A program made the translations under genes and the position numbers. This document shows, one piece after another, positions 50,875 to 59,030 of a stretch of 64,000 nt of DNA (the first letter of the stretch is position 1; the number at the start of each line of letters is the position of its first letter). Below the pieces are notes generated by a model. It ran no database searches. It saw nothing but the letters and a program-made list of their open reading frames with translations, and was not told the origin of the DNA. Source of the stretch: Micrococcales bacterium 31B (lineage in GTDB: Bacteria; Actinomycetota; Actinomycetes; Actinomycetales; Dermabacteraceae); assembly GCA_022803075.1 (NCBI GenBank), contig JAFFTF010000004.1, positions 259,419-323,418 on the forward strand. The letters are read 5' to 3'.

Positions 50875-51614
50875 TTCGGCTCGCTGACGAGGAGGTGCTC
50901 GCGCAGGTAGGTGAGGTGTTCGGTGATCGCGGCGGTGCCCGCGGCGGGGTCGCGATTTTCGATGGCCCGCACAATCGCGACGTGCTGGCCGAACGTCGTG
51001 CGCCCCACCTCGGGGTTGATGTCGACGTAGGTGGCGGGCTCGGTTTCGCTGTGCAGGGCGTGCACGAGCGAGGCGAGGATGCGATTGCCGGACATGCGGG
51101 CGATGGCGGTGTGAAACTGTGCGTCGAGCGTGCGGATCATGGGGTCGTCGACGGAGCGGGTGCGCTGCCCCTCGAGAATCTGCTTGAGCTCTGCGATGTC
51201 GGCGTCGGTGCGGTTCTCGCAGGCCAGTACCACGCTCGGTACCTCGAGGTGCTGGCGCACCATGGCCACCTCGGCGAAGCTGACGCTGCCGAGCTCGAGT
51301 AGGTTATGCATGGACTCCTGCATCACCTGGCCGAGCGCGTTGTGATCTACGGCCTGCACGAAACTGCCCCCGCCCGCGCCGGGCACCTTGTGAATCAGCC
51401 CCTGCGATTCGAGCGCAGAAAGGGCCTCGCGGATCGTGGGGCGGCTGACGCCGAATTGCCGGGCGAGCTCAGTTTCGGGGGGTAGTTTCTCGCCGGCGCG
51501 CACGTCGCCGTCCAAAATGGCGGCGCGGAGGGACTCTTCGACCTGCTGGCGGGGCCGCAAGATCTTCTGGCCGATCGTCTTGTTTGCGGCCGCGCCGGTG
51601 CGGGCAAGTGCCAC
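50871..51614 (-). CDS. GntR-family regulator, FadR/FCD type, of the methylcitrate cluster
   Basis: 247 aa from GTG 51614 with AGGAG upstream. HTH: ELARQFGVSRPTIREALSAL. The FCD domain has the metal-ligand pattern LDAQFHTAIARMSGN, FGQHVAIVRA and ITEHLTYLREHLL. Convergent with prpC, overlapping it by 4 bp. Likely senses a methylcitrate-cycle intermediate or propionyl-CoA derivative. Other actinobacteria use different PrpR families, so the assignment rests on context. Confidence 0.88.
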   Translation of the reverse strand: MALARTGAAANKTIGQKILRPRQQVEESLRAAILDGDVRAGEKLPPETELARQFGVSRPTIREALSALESQGLIHKVPGAGGGSFVQAVDHNALGQVMQESMHNLLELGSVSFAEVAMVRQHLEVPSVVLACENRTDADIAELKQILEGQRTRSVDDPMIRTLDAQFHTAIARMSGNRILASLVHALHSETEPATYVDINPEVGRTTFGQHVAIVRAIENRDPAAGTAAITEHLTYLREHLLVSEPN

Positions 51615-51970
51615 GGGAGCTCCTCTCGCTCGATGATTCGACTATACCCGTCTCGGTCAGACTTTTGCGTGCCGGGTGCGGAGCCTAGCAGGCCGTAAGG
51701 ATGAGCGCGGGCGGTAACGCCGCTCGCCGGGCAGCCTCGCGGCATATGAAGAATCGCCGCGGAATGGCGCAGTCTAGGGGTGAATGGGCAGGTCGATGTC
51801 ATGTAAGTTTCGAAGCTTCCAAGGGGTGTCTGATCCGAATTTTGCCCTGAGGGGGTTATGAAGGCCAGTAGACTCGCCGTATCGCGGGGCCCGCGCCGAC
51901 ACGAGGCGTAACCGTCACCGCCTCGTGAGTCACGGCTCGCGCCCACGGCGCGACACTAGGGGAGGTCGTC
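51615..51970. other. Spacer between the regulator and the secreted repeat protein
   Basis: About 355 bp with no credible gene. It must hold the divergent promoters of the GntR gene and the secreted protein (ribosome site GGGGAGGTCGTC at its right end). I could not single out an operator. Confidence 0.5.
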
Positions 51971-52774
51971 ATGCAAAGAGAAATCACCAGCCGCCACCAG
52001 GGCCGAAAACTAGGGCGCCGCGCGTCCGTAGCCCTTGTGGCCCTCGGGGCGTCCGTGGGGGCTGCCAGCCCGGCCCTCGGGGCGTCCGAAACGAATGCGC
52101 AGCAGCAGGCCGTCACCTACGTGAAGTACGCGTTCAGCGAGCGCGTCTTTAGCGTCACCACGAACGCCACCGGGGCGCAGAGCAGCCAATGGCTGACGGC
52201 TCAGGAGTGGGCGGCGGCGGGGCGACCGACGCCGAAAGTCGTCGCGAACGTGCCGGGCGAAGTGGTGTACCGCAACGCCACCTCACCGGACGTCTACGTG
52301 AACCTCGGCGGCGGTGCGGGTCTGAAGCTCACCCTGTCGCAGTGGGTGTCGATGGGCTCGCCCAAGCCGCTCGAACTTGGGTACTCGTACTTTCGGGCTC
52401 CGGGCGGAACCACCGTGTTTCGGCAGTTCAGCGACTCAGATTACGCCGTGCCCGTCTCGTTTGAGCAGTGGCTGCGCGACGACGCCCCGACCCCGAGGGT
52501 CGATGCCGCGGCCGTCTCTGCGGTGCTCGTGCGCGACGCGAAGGGCGATATTTACCGGCCCGCCACGCGCTACCAGCCCCTCGCGGGGGAGTGCCGCTCG
52601 TGGCATCACGTGACGTGGGAGGAGTGGGTGGCCATGGGTGCTCCCGCCGCGGGCAGCGCCAAGCCCGCCGACGCGCCCGGCTGCACGCCCATGCCGGATG
52701 GGTCGAGCGCACAGCCGGGCACCGACGCGTCGTCGATGTGGTGCACGCGCGTGCGCTGCTACACGAACGAGTAG
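51971..52774 (+). CDS. Secreted protein with four WxxMGxPxP-type repeats
   Basis: 267 aa. Signal peptide ending SPALGASE. The mature part carries four spaced copies of a Trp-Gly-Pro motif: TAQEWAAAGRPTPKV, TLSQWVSMGSPKPLEL, SFEQWLRDDAPTPRV and TWEEWVAMGAPAAG, each about 40-50 residues apart and each followed by a strand with a Tyr/Arg. This implies four small beta-strand modules. Two Cys occur near the C-terminus (WCTRVRCYTNE). No family recognised; probably a cell-surface binding protein. Its last bases begin the direct repeat that flanks the next toxin-antitoxin module. Confidence 0.7.
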   Translation: MQREITSRHQGRKLGRRASVALVALGASVGAASPALGASETNAQQQAVTYVKYAFSERVFSVTTNATGAQSSQWLTAQEWAAAGRPTPKVVANVPGEVVYRNATSPDVYVNLGGGAGLKLTLSQWVSMGSPKPLELGYSYFRAPGGTTVFRQFSDSDYAVPVSFEQWLRDDAPTPRVDAAAVSAVLVRDAKGDIYRPATRYQPLAGECRSWHHVTWEEWVAMGAPAAGSAKPADAPGCTPMPDGSSAQPGTDASSMWCTRVRCYTNE

Positions 52775-52781
52775 GGGGCGG
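52765..52781. repeat. Direct repeat, left copy flanking the HTH/PIN module
   Basis: GAACGAGTAGGGGGCGG spans the last codons and stop of the secreted repeat protein gene. It recurs exactly at 53980-53996 immediately after the PIN gene, and the match continues as ACGC if one G is skipped in the right copy. Confidence 0.9.
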
Positions 52782-52828
52782 ACGCGCGGGGGGCCGGGCT
52801 GGCAGCCCCCGCCCGCCGCTCCGCCCCC
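52774..52828 (+). terminator. Large G+C-rich hairpin after the secreted protein gene
   Basis: GGGGGCGGA (52774-52782) pairs with TCCGCCCCC (52820-52828), with further pairing inside. It starts at the last base of the stop codon. It includes GCCGGGCTGGCAG, a 13-mer also found in the hairpin at 57070-57104 and in the SulP linker. Confidence 0.7.
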
Positions 52829-52888
52829 CGTGTTACCGGTTGCACTTGCAAGTGTAACTGGTTACTCTGGCATCAGGAGGTGGGGGAC

Positions 52889-53320
52889 ATGCCGACGTTT
52901 TTCAGTCAGCCCACAGAACAGTTTTTGACGCCCGAGGCGCAGGCCGAGGCCCGCGAACTCGCGAAGAAACTCGTCGTCGCGCACGGTGTGGACATTGTTT
53001 CAGACGAAGGTGTCACGCGAATCGGCGCTGACCTGATGAGTGCTCTGACGCGCCTCGTGGGATCGTTGGCAGAAGGGCGTGCAGTCACCATCGGTGCCGC
53101 GCCCGCCGAGATTACAACAACGACAGCGGCGCAGTTACTCGGTGTTTCGAGGCCAACCGTCATGAAAATGATTGAAGGCGGCGTTTTATCCTCGCGCAAA
53201 GTCGGTGCTCATAATCGCCTCACGACAAGTGAAGTCATTGCCTTGCGCCTTGAGCGCCTGGCGGCCCGACGCGCGGAGATGGAGTCGCTGCGCGAATTTG
53301 AAGACGCTTTGGGGCTGTAG
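52889..53320 (+). CDS. HTH antitoxin of a PIN-domain toxin-antitoxin pair
   Basis: 143 aa from ATG 52889 with AGGAGG just upstream. The central helix-turn-helix is of the excisionase/MerR type: EITTTTAAQLLGVSRPTVMK, then GGVLSSRKVGAHNRLTTSEV. The N-terminal 60 residues are helical. Such proteins are the usual DNA-binding antitoxins paired with the actinobacterial PIN-domain family that follows. Lower G+C than its surroundings. Confidence 0.85.
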   Translation: MPTFFSQPTEQFLTPEAQAEARELAKKLVVAHGVDIVSDEGVTRIGADLMSALTRLVGSLAEGRAVTIGAAPAEITTTTAAQLLGVSRPTVMKMIEGGVLSSRKVGAHNRLTTSEVIALRLERLAARRAEMESLREFEDALGL

Positions 53321-53346
53321 CCCGCTATTTGTATTACTCAAATGAT

Positions 53347-53970
53347 GTGAAAGCAAATGCCCGCGCTGTTGTAGATGCAAATGTGTTTTATTCGAGAGTC
53401 TTGCGGGATTGACTCGGTCTATTGAGTACTTCGCAGGTGGGTGAATTGTTCACGGTGTGTTGGACTGAAGACATTCTGGCGGAGACGATTTACAGCATTC
53501 GGCGCAGTTATCCGCATCTTGAGGGCGGCGCCCTGAGCGCTTTGCGCGAGAGAGTTGAATCAGCATTCGCTGATGGGCGCATTCGAGATTACAGGCCTGA
53601 TCCTGGGTTTTCTAGAACAGACATCAATGATGCACACGTTCATGCTGCTGCGATAGCGTGTGATGCGAGTTATGTTGTGACAAATGATCGGAAAGGTCTC
53701 GTTCCTGCTGATGGTCAGAACTTGCCCTACGAGATCTACACGGCCGATGAATTTCTAGTTCTAGTCGATGGTTCGGCGCCTGAAATCGTGTTCGAAGTGG
53801 CGATGAATCAATTTCGTTATTTTATGCAGAGAAACCAGCACGCTAATCTCCCGCTGGCACTTCGAAGGGCGGGTGCACCTGAATTCGCGCGAAGGGTAGC
53901 GAAACATCTACGCGCAGCCATGGACAGTGGTCAGTTGGTCGAACGTGCTGCGGACTTGTCCAACTCGTAG
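53347..53970 (+). pseudogene. PIN-domain toxin (VapC-like) with an in-frame TGA
   Basis: A 208-codon frame from GTG 53347 with one TGA at 53410-53412. Before it: ARAVVDANVFYSRVLRD, the first PIN strand with its Asp. After it: LGLLSTSQVGELFTVCWTED, then DINDAHVHAAAIACDASYVV and TNDRKG, with the remaining acidic residues. The lost codon is almost certainly Trp (RDWLGLL in this family; TGG to TGA). Translation could restart at TTG/ATG further in, but without the first catalytic Asp. Either a disarmed toxin or TGA read-through. Confidence 0.85.
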
Positions 53971-53979
53971 TTGCGGGCT

Positions 53980-53996
53980 GAACGAGTAGGGGGCGG
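53980..53996. repeat. Direct repeat, right copy flanking the HTH/PIN module
   Basis: Exact 17-bp copy of 52765-52781, 1215 bp to the right. Together they bracket the HTH/PIN pair. Confidence 0.9.
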
Positions 53997-54073
53997 GACG
54001 CCCCGCGCAGTTAGTGAATCTTCAGGCGTGACCCGGTACCCTTTCGCGAAGCAGTCGCCAACGAAAGGCAATC

Positions 54074-55507
54074 ATGCGCACCGAAACGCAGTCGTGGTGG
54101 AGATCGAAGTCGCTGCGGGCCCGGATCCTCACCACTACGGCTGGTGCCACCGCGCTGGCGCTCGTCGCGATGGTGCTGGCCTACGTGGTCCTAACCCATG
54201 CGGCGCTGACGTCGTCGTCGACCACAGCCGCCGAGACGCAGGTGCGGCAGGTCGCGGGAATTCTCGAAGAAAGCGACGAGTCGCCAGCGGGCGCCCTCAA
54301 TGACATACCCACGCGGGGCTCGATACTGCAGATTCTCGATGCGTCTGGTGCCGTCGTGGCGAGTAATGACGCGGCAGCTCGAGCCCCCCTCACCGAGTTG
54401 CGACCCGGTGTGGGGGAGGTGCAGAGCGACCGCACCGAGACGACACCGAACGGGTTGGGTGAACCCTACGCCGTCGCCGCGATGGGGTTCCATCACGCCA
54501 AGAGCAATGCAAACTTCGTCGCGGTGCTGGCCACGCCGCTGCAGGGCGAGCTCGCATTGCTGCAAGGCGCCACGATCATTTTGTCGAGCATCGGAGCCGT
54601 GCTCCTCGTCGGCCTGGTTTTTCTCGTGGCGCGGGTGCTCAGATCCGCGTTCGGCAGTATGGAGCAGGTACGCGCGTCCGTCGCCGAGATCAGTGCCACC
54701 GATCTCTCAGTGCGCGTGCCAGTATCGCCCGCTGGAGACGAAGTCTCTCGCCTCGCCGACACCATGAACGGAATGCTGGACAGGTTACAGAGGGCCGACG
54801 TCACGCAGCGGTCGTTCGTAAGCAACGCGTCGCACGAGTTGCGCAGCCCCATCACGGCACTCCGCGCGATGCTGGAGGTTGCACCCGAGGGCCTAAGTGC
54901 CGCCGCAACCCGCACGGCGCTAGGAGAAACGCAACGCCTTGAACTCCTCGTGTATGACCTGCTCACCCTCGCCAAGGCCGACGATCGGGGGCTCACGGCG
55001 AATCCGCAGCGGGTCGATGCCGAAGACCTCATCTGGGACGAAGTGTTCTACCTGCAAACCATCACCGACCACCAGGTCAGCGGCGACGTGGGCCCCGGTT
55101 GCGTGCTCTTTGCAGACACCGAGCACGTGCGCCACATGCTTCGCAACCTCGCCGACAACGCGGCGCGTCACGCCGTCAGCACCGTGCGCTTCGAAGCGCG
55201 CCGGGGCGGCGAGCACTGCATCGTCACCGTCGACAACGACGGCGCCCCCGTCCCCGAAGACTTGCGCGACCACATATTTGAGCGGTTCGTGCGCCTCGAC
55301 GAGTCGCGCCAGCGCGACAGCGGCGGCAGCGGCCTCGGCCTCGCCATCGTGAAGGCCCTCGCCGAGGTCAACGGGGGGCGCATTAGGGCCGATGTCGCCC
55401 CGGACGGCTGGTGCCGGTTTGAATTGGCCATACCGGTCACCGGGGCGTCCGGGGCCGCCGGGGCCACCGGGGCGTCCAATATTGCGGACGCTCCGGTGGC
55501 CGACTAG
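54074..55507 (+). CDS. Sensor histidine kinase (system 1)
   Basis: 477 aa. Two membrane helices (about 18-40 and 170-192) enclose an extracytoplasmic sensor of about 130 residues. HAMP follows, then the H-box FVSNASHELRSPITALRAML (phosphorylated His in SHELRSP), the N-box LRNLADNAARHA and the G-box SGGSGLGLAIVKALAE. The C-terminus has a Gly/Ala tail. Its partner regulator is convergent, 10 bp downstream. Closely similar in layout to the kinase at 59613-61007. Confidence 0.93.
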   Translation: MRTETQSWWRSKSLRARILTTTAGATALALVAMVLAYVVLTHAALTSSSTTAAETQVRQVAGILEESDESPAGALNDIPTRGSILQILDASGAVVASNDAAARAPLTELRPGVGEVQSDRTETTPNGLGEPYAVAAMGFHHAKSNANFVAVLATPLQGELALLQGATIILSSIGAVLLVGLVFLVARVLRSAFGSMEQVRASVAEISATDLSVRVPVSPAGDEVSRLADTMNGMLDRLQRADVTQRSFVSNASHELRSPITALRAMLEVAPEGLSAAATRTALGETQRLELLVYDLLTLAKADDRGLTANPQRVDAEDLIWDEVFYLQTITDHQVSGDVGPGCVLFADTEHVRHMLRNLADNAARHAVSTVRFEARRGGEHCIVTVDNDGAPVPEDLRDHIFERFVRLDESRQRDSGGSGLGLAIVKALAEVNGGRIRADVAPDGWCRFELAIPVTGASGAAGATGASNIADAPVAD

Positions 55508-55517
55508 CCGGTCGGCC

Positions 55518-56207
55518 TCAGGTCGCCGCGCCCGGGCCCGCGGCGGTGATGCGGTAGCCGTGGCCGCGCACGGTGAGCAGCGTGGTACAGCCGAAAGGGG
55601 TGTCGATCTTCTTGCGGATCTGGCCGACGTACACCTCGACGATGTTTTCGCTGCCCTCATACGACGGGTCCCACACGTGGTCGAGGATGCTCATCTTCGA
55701 GACCACCTCGTCGGCATGACGCATGAGATGGTGCACGATGCCGTACTCGCGGGTGGTCAGGGCGATCAGCGTGCCATTGCGACGGACCTCGCAGGTGGTG
55801 GGGTCGAGGCTGAGATCGCCCACCTCAAGCACGACGGGTCGTTTGGGTTTGCCGCGTCGCACGAGCGCGCGAAGCCGCGCCACGAGCACCATGAAGCTAA
55901 ACGGCTTGTTGAGATAGTCGTCGGCGCCGAGGTCGAAGGCGTCGGTCTGGTCGTATTCGCCGTCTTTTGCCGTGAGCATGAGTACGGGGGTCCAGATCTT
56001 GCGGCGGCGAATCGCCTTCAAGATGTCGTAGCCGTTGCGGCCCGGAAGCATGATGTCGAGCACGATCACGTCCCAATCGTCCTCCAGGGCGCGCCATTCG
56101 CCGAGGATGCCGTCATGCTCGACCTCGACCACGAAACCCTCTTTGGTCAGGCCTTCTTTGAGGGGTAGGGCAATGTTCGGGTGATCTTCAACGAGCAGCA
56201 CGCGCAT
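55518..56207 (-). CDS. OmpR-family response regulator (system 1)
   Basis: 229 aa from ATG 56207. The receiver has DVIVLDIMLPGRNGYDI (phospho-Asp), MLTAKDGEYDQTDAFDLG (Thr/Ala switch) and DDYLNKPFS (Lys). The winged-helix DNA-binding domain ends with ENIVEVYVGQIRKKID and TLLTVRGHGYRI. Convergent with its presumed kinase and divergent from the PepSY gene, whose promoter holds an 11-bp-spaced direct repeat suited to OmpR-type binding. Confidence 0.93.
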   Translation of the reverse strand: MRVLLVEDHPNIALPLKEGLTKEGFVVEVEHDGILGEWRALEDDWDVIVLDIMLPGRNGYDILKAIRRRKIWTPVLMLTAKDGEYDQTDAFDLGADDYLNKPFSFMVLVARLRALVRRGKPKRPVVLEVGDLSLDPTTCEVRRNGTLIALTTREYGIVHHLMRHADEVVSKMSILDHVWDPSYEGSENIVEVYVGQIRKKIDTPFGCTTLLTVRGHGYRITAAGPGAAT

Positions 56208-56290
56208 GACGGGGCCTTTCACGGGAGCGCGACCATTCGCGCCTCAACTACATGATGAACGGGGGCACACGCCGGGGGGTTCCGGGTCGA

Positions 56291-56307
56291 CTTCAGCAGG
56301 TCTTCAG
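56291..56307 (+). promoter_or_regulatory. Direct repeat, probable response-regulator site before the PepSY gene
   Basis: CTTCAG at 56291-56296 and 56302-56307 has the 11-bp spacing favoured by OmpR/PhoP-type regulators. CTTCAGGCG also occurs upstream of kinase 1 (54020-54028). Located about 85 bp before the PepSY start. Confidence 0.5.
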
Positions 56308-56391
56308 GCGGGGTTCTGCACGATGGAATTGCGGTCAGGAGATCCCGGCCCGAACCCGAGACGATCGGGTTGAGCATTTCAAGGAGACATC

Positions 56392-57027
56392 ATGTCGGCT
56401 CTCAAGAAGAACAAGAAAGCCCTCCTCGGCGCGAGCATCGCCGGGTTGGTACTGCTGGGCGGGGTCGCGGGCACCGCGAGCATTGCCCAGGCCTACACCG
56501 CCAACCACTCGAGCGTCAGCACGACCCATCAGGCTACGCTCGCGCAGACGGACAAGGCTGATACTCCGGATACTCCCGAGCCCGGCGACACTCCGGACGT
56601 CGCGGATTCTGCCGAGCAGCACGTCACGGGCAGCCTCAAGGCACCCTCCGAAAATGGCGAGCAAAACGACGCGGCGGAGCAGGCCGCCCTGCAAAAGATC
56701 GCTACCATCACCTCGGCTCAGGCGGAGTCCGCCGCGAAGGCTGCGGTGCCCGGAACCGTTTCGGAGACCAAACTCGGCGAGGAAGACGGCTGGGTGGTGT
56801 ACACCGTGAGCGTCACCGACGGGAAGGGCGCCGCTACTGACGTGATGGTTGATGCGGGCAGCGGGAAGGTGCTGGGCCACGAGGCCGGAGACACCGAAAC
56901 CAACGACGACCACGGCGGCGCCCCCGACTCGGCAGACAACGGTGGGGCTGGAGATCAAGCCCAGGGTAACGATGCGCCCGAGCCGGGCGATACCCCGGAT
57001 GTCGCGGGGGCGCAGAGCGGCCAGTAA
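56392..57027 (+). CDS. Secreted PepSY-domain protein
   Basis: 211 aa from ATG 56392 (AAGGAGACATC). Signal-anchor segment KALLGASIAGLVLLGGVAG, an acidic Thr/Asp/Pro linker with PEPGDTPDVA, then a PepSY domain (about 105-165): AALQKIATITSAQAESAAKA and DGWVVYTVSVTDGKG with DVMVDAGSGKVLG. The PEPGDTPDVA decapeptide recurs at the C-terminus. PepSY proteins linked to two-component systems often act as envelope peptidase inhibitors or sensors. Divergent from response regulator 1. Confidence 0.82.
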   Translation: MSALKKNKKALLGASIAGLVLLGGVAGTASIAQAYTANHSSVSTTHQATLAQTDKADTPDTPEPGDTPDVADSAEQHVTGSLKAPSENGEQNDAAEQAALQKIATITSAQAESAAKAAVPGTVSETKLGEEDGWVVYTVSVTDGKGAATDVMVDAGSGKVLGHEAGDTETNDDHGGAPDSADNGGAGDQAQGNDAPEPGDTPDVAGAQSGQ

Positions 57028-57069
57028 TACACCGCATGAGTCATGTCTGTTCCTGTGCGATGAGGAACG

Positions 57070-57104
57070 CGGGGGCCGGGCTGGCAGTGCCAACCCGGCC
57101 CCCG
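57070..57104. terminator. Strong hairpin after the PepSY gene
   Basis: GGGGGCCGGG (57071-57080) pairs with CCCGGCCCCC (57094-57103), and inner TGGCA/TGCCA extends the stem, with one mismatch. No U-tract, as is common in high-G+C actinobacteria. Confidence 0.7.
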
Positions 57105-57198
57105 TGGCGTCCGGCCGCTTCAGTCGAGGTGTCTTCGTGTTTCAACGTAAGGGCGTGATTTACAGGGAACACGCCGGTGGCGACTACGATCTCGAGCG

Positions 57199-58032
57199 CT
57201 AGAGTGTGCGACTTGGGCACAAACTATCGACAGTGAACGGGCACGCGTCGAGATCGTAGGGGGTTCTCTCTGGGTGTGTAGTGAAGTACTGCTGAGTGGG
57301 TCCCCAGCTGCCGTCTAAGGCCCTGGCAATGGTGATGATGCTGACTTCGTCCGCGCCGACGGACTTGAGAGCCGCCGCAGTGCTTTGGGCGGAACCGCCT
57401 GAAACCCACGTATCTTCGAACAGCACCACGTGAGCACCGCTCACGTTATCGGTCGGGGTAACTCGTATTCTCTTGGGAGAGAATGATCGGTCCTTGCCCC
57501 CAACTGCCGCGGTAGGCACGAATTCGAGGTTGGGCGACAACGGCTTGATGAGGTCATGAAGTGCTGTGCGGGGAGGCACCTTTGAGGAGGGTACGAAGGC
57601 GACGCAACTTGGGCGTTTGCGACTAATCGCCGTGAGGCATTTGCCGTGCCGTCGTAGGGGTGCCCAAAGCATCGTGTATACCAGCTGGAATGGGCTTCCA
57701 TAGGTAAGGTCGCTGGGGCCCGCCTTGTAACGTGACAACGCGTGGTACATTTGCAGGCCGCTCCGGCCTTTGCCTTGTGCAGGTCCCTTGGGTTCACTCA
57801 TCCATGCATATGTGAAGAATGCGGCGCGATCTGCAAGGCTGCTCCCGGTGCTTTGTGCCGCAACGTGGTGAGCGTTGCACTGTACGCAACGAGGGTAGTT
57901 GTCCACGGGAAGCCTGCAAGTGCCGCAGAGTTCATACATCGGCACGTGCGCGGCCACGCAGCCTGTGTTGCTGGCCAAGGTGGCGATCGTTGCAAAAGCT
58001 GCAGCGTCGGTCCATGAGGCAGCCGCAGTCAT
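57199..58032 (-). CDS. ComF-like phosphoribosyltransferase, probable ShosT-type toxin
   Basis: 277 aa. A zinc-ribbon-like segment CGTCRLPVDNYPRCVQC (CxxC...CxxC) near residue 36 precedes a phosphoribosyltransferase domain whose PRPP loop reads VVLFEDTWVSGGSAQST. ComF proteins share this order. It overlaps the DprA-like gene by 4 bp (ATGA). A PRTase with a DprA partner is the composition of the ShosTA toxin-antitoxin defence system, the PRTase being the toxin. Lower G+C than the adjoining two-component genes. Confidence 0.75.
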   Translation of the reverse strand: MTAAASWTDAAAFATIATLASNTGCVAAHVPMYELCGTCRLPVDNYPRCVQCNAHHVAAQSTGSSLADRAAFFTYAWMSEPKGPAQGKGRSGLQMYHALSRYKAGPSDLTYGSPFQLVYTMLWAPLRRHGKCLTAISRKRPSCVAFVPSSKVPPRTALHDLIKPLSPNLEFVPTAAVGGKDRSFSPKRIRVTPTDNVSGAHVVLFEDTWVSGGSAQSTAAALKSVGADEVSIITIARALDGSWGPTQQYFTTHPERTPYDLDACPFTVDSLCPSRTL

Positions 58033-58937
58033 TGAAAGACTGCTTCGATGGATTCAGGGAGATGAGGGCCCGCCGAAGCGATTCGTTCAAGTAGAGCCAA
58101 CGCGTGCTCTTGGTCTGTGGCCACGCGAACTGCAGTGTTTGGATCGTCAGCTAGCGCCTTACCCCAACTCGTACGCTCATACACGCTCGGTGTGATGATC
58201 ACGGGCCGAGCGTGCTTGACCGCTTGCTTTACTTGGTGGCGGGTGCCGGAACTCTCCTCTGCGTAGATGACAACAGTCGCTCTGCCATATGCTGACATCA
58301 CTGCATTTCTCATGGGAAAGTGCCTGGCATTGGCGCCATCGTCTGGCCAGAACTGGGAAATTACGAGTCCGTCCATCTCAAGTCGGCGTTGCAATTCTTC
58401 GTTCTCCTGGGGAAAAGTCTTGTGTACGCCGGTGCCAATGACGGCGACGGTTCGAGCTTCCAAGTCCAACGCAGCGCGATGTGCGGCCGCGTCGATTCCT
58501 CGAGCGAGTCCGGAAACGACTGTCCAGCCACCTCGCTCAATAACAGCCCGAGAGAAATCACTTGCGAATCGTTGGACAGCGGCGTTGGCATTTCGAGACC
58601 CTACAATGCAAATGCCGCGGTCTCGGACGCCCTCCCCGAGGAGTTTCCCTCGTGCGAAGACAAAAAGAGGGTAGTCGTACACGTCGCGAAGTTGCGCGGG
58701 ATAGTCGGGATCCTGGAATGTCAGGAATCTGGTGCCGTCGGCCTCCCAAGCGGCAATTGCCTCTTCAGCTCGTGCAAGTTCCTCGTTAAGTCGACGGGGG
58801 TTGTCGAGCGTGTCGCTGAGTTGCTGGTGCCACCCTATTCCCAGGGTGAAGTCCTGGCGCACTTGAGCCGGCTTTTTGGCCACGGGTGGCCGCAACAACG
58901 CCACGAGAGATGCTCGGGAGAGTTGAAGGTCGTTCAA
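58029..58937 (-). CDS. DprA/Smf-like protein, probable ShosA-type antitoxin
   Basis: 302 aa from TTG 58937, chosen because GGAGG lies five bases upstream; TTG 58964 is the alternative. The Rossmann domain of DprA is clear: GICIVGSRNANAAVQRFASD, GWTVVSGLARGIDAAAHRAA, LEARTVAVIGTGVHKTFPQE and VIYAEESSGTRHQVKQA. The C-terminal winged helix of housekeeping DprA is absent. Co-translated with the PRTase gene, so a ShosA-like antitoxin rather than a transformation protein is the better reading. Confidence 0.78.
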   Translation of the reverse strand: MNDLQLSRASLVALLRPPVAKKPAQVRQDFTLGIGWHQQLSDTLDNPRRLNEELARAEEAIAAWEADGTRFLTFQDPDYPAQLRDVYDYPLFVFARGKLLGEGVRDRGICIVGSRNANAAVQRFASDFSRAVIERGGWTVVSGLARGIDAAAHRAALDLEARTVAVIGTGVHKTFPQENEELQRRLEMDGLVISQFWPDDGANARHFPMRNAVMSAYGRATVVIYAEESSGTRHQVKQAVKHARPVIITPSVYERTSWGKALADDPNTAVRVATDQEHALALLERIASAGPHLPESIEAVFQ

Positions 58938-59030
58938 TATTCCTCCGTCGTCATGCTTGGTCAAGCATATCGTACATATGTTCGAATTCGGGCCATTGGT
59001 GCAAGAACGGTCCGAAACCGACGCCGAAAC

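Noticed and set aside
28903-53970. A reassigned stop codon (for example TAG read as an amino acid) as explanation for the interrupted genes
   Set aside because: TAG, TAA and TGA are all involved, and many intact genes in the window terminate normally at each of these codons. Mutation is the simpler explanation.
57199-58937. ComF and DprA as natural-transformation genes
   Set aside because: The DprA lacks the usual C-terminal winged helix, the two genes overlap as a pair, no other competence genes are near, and the composition differs from the flanks. A ShosTA-type pair fits better, though not proven.
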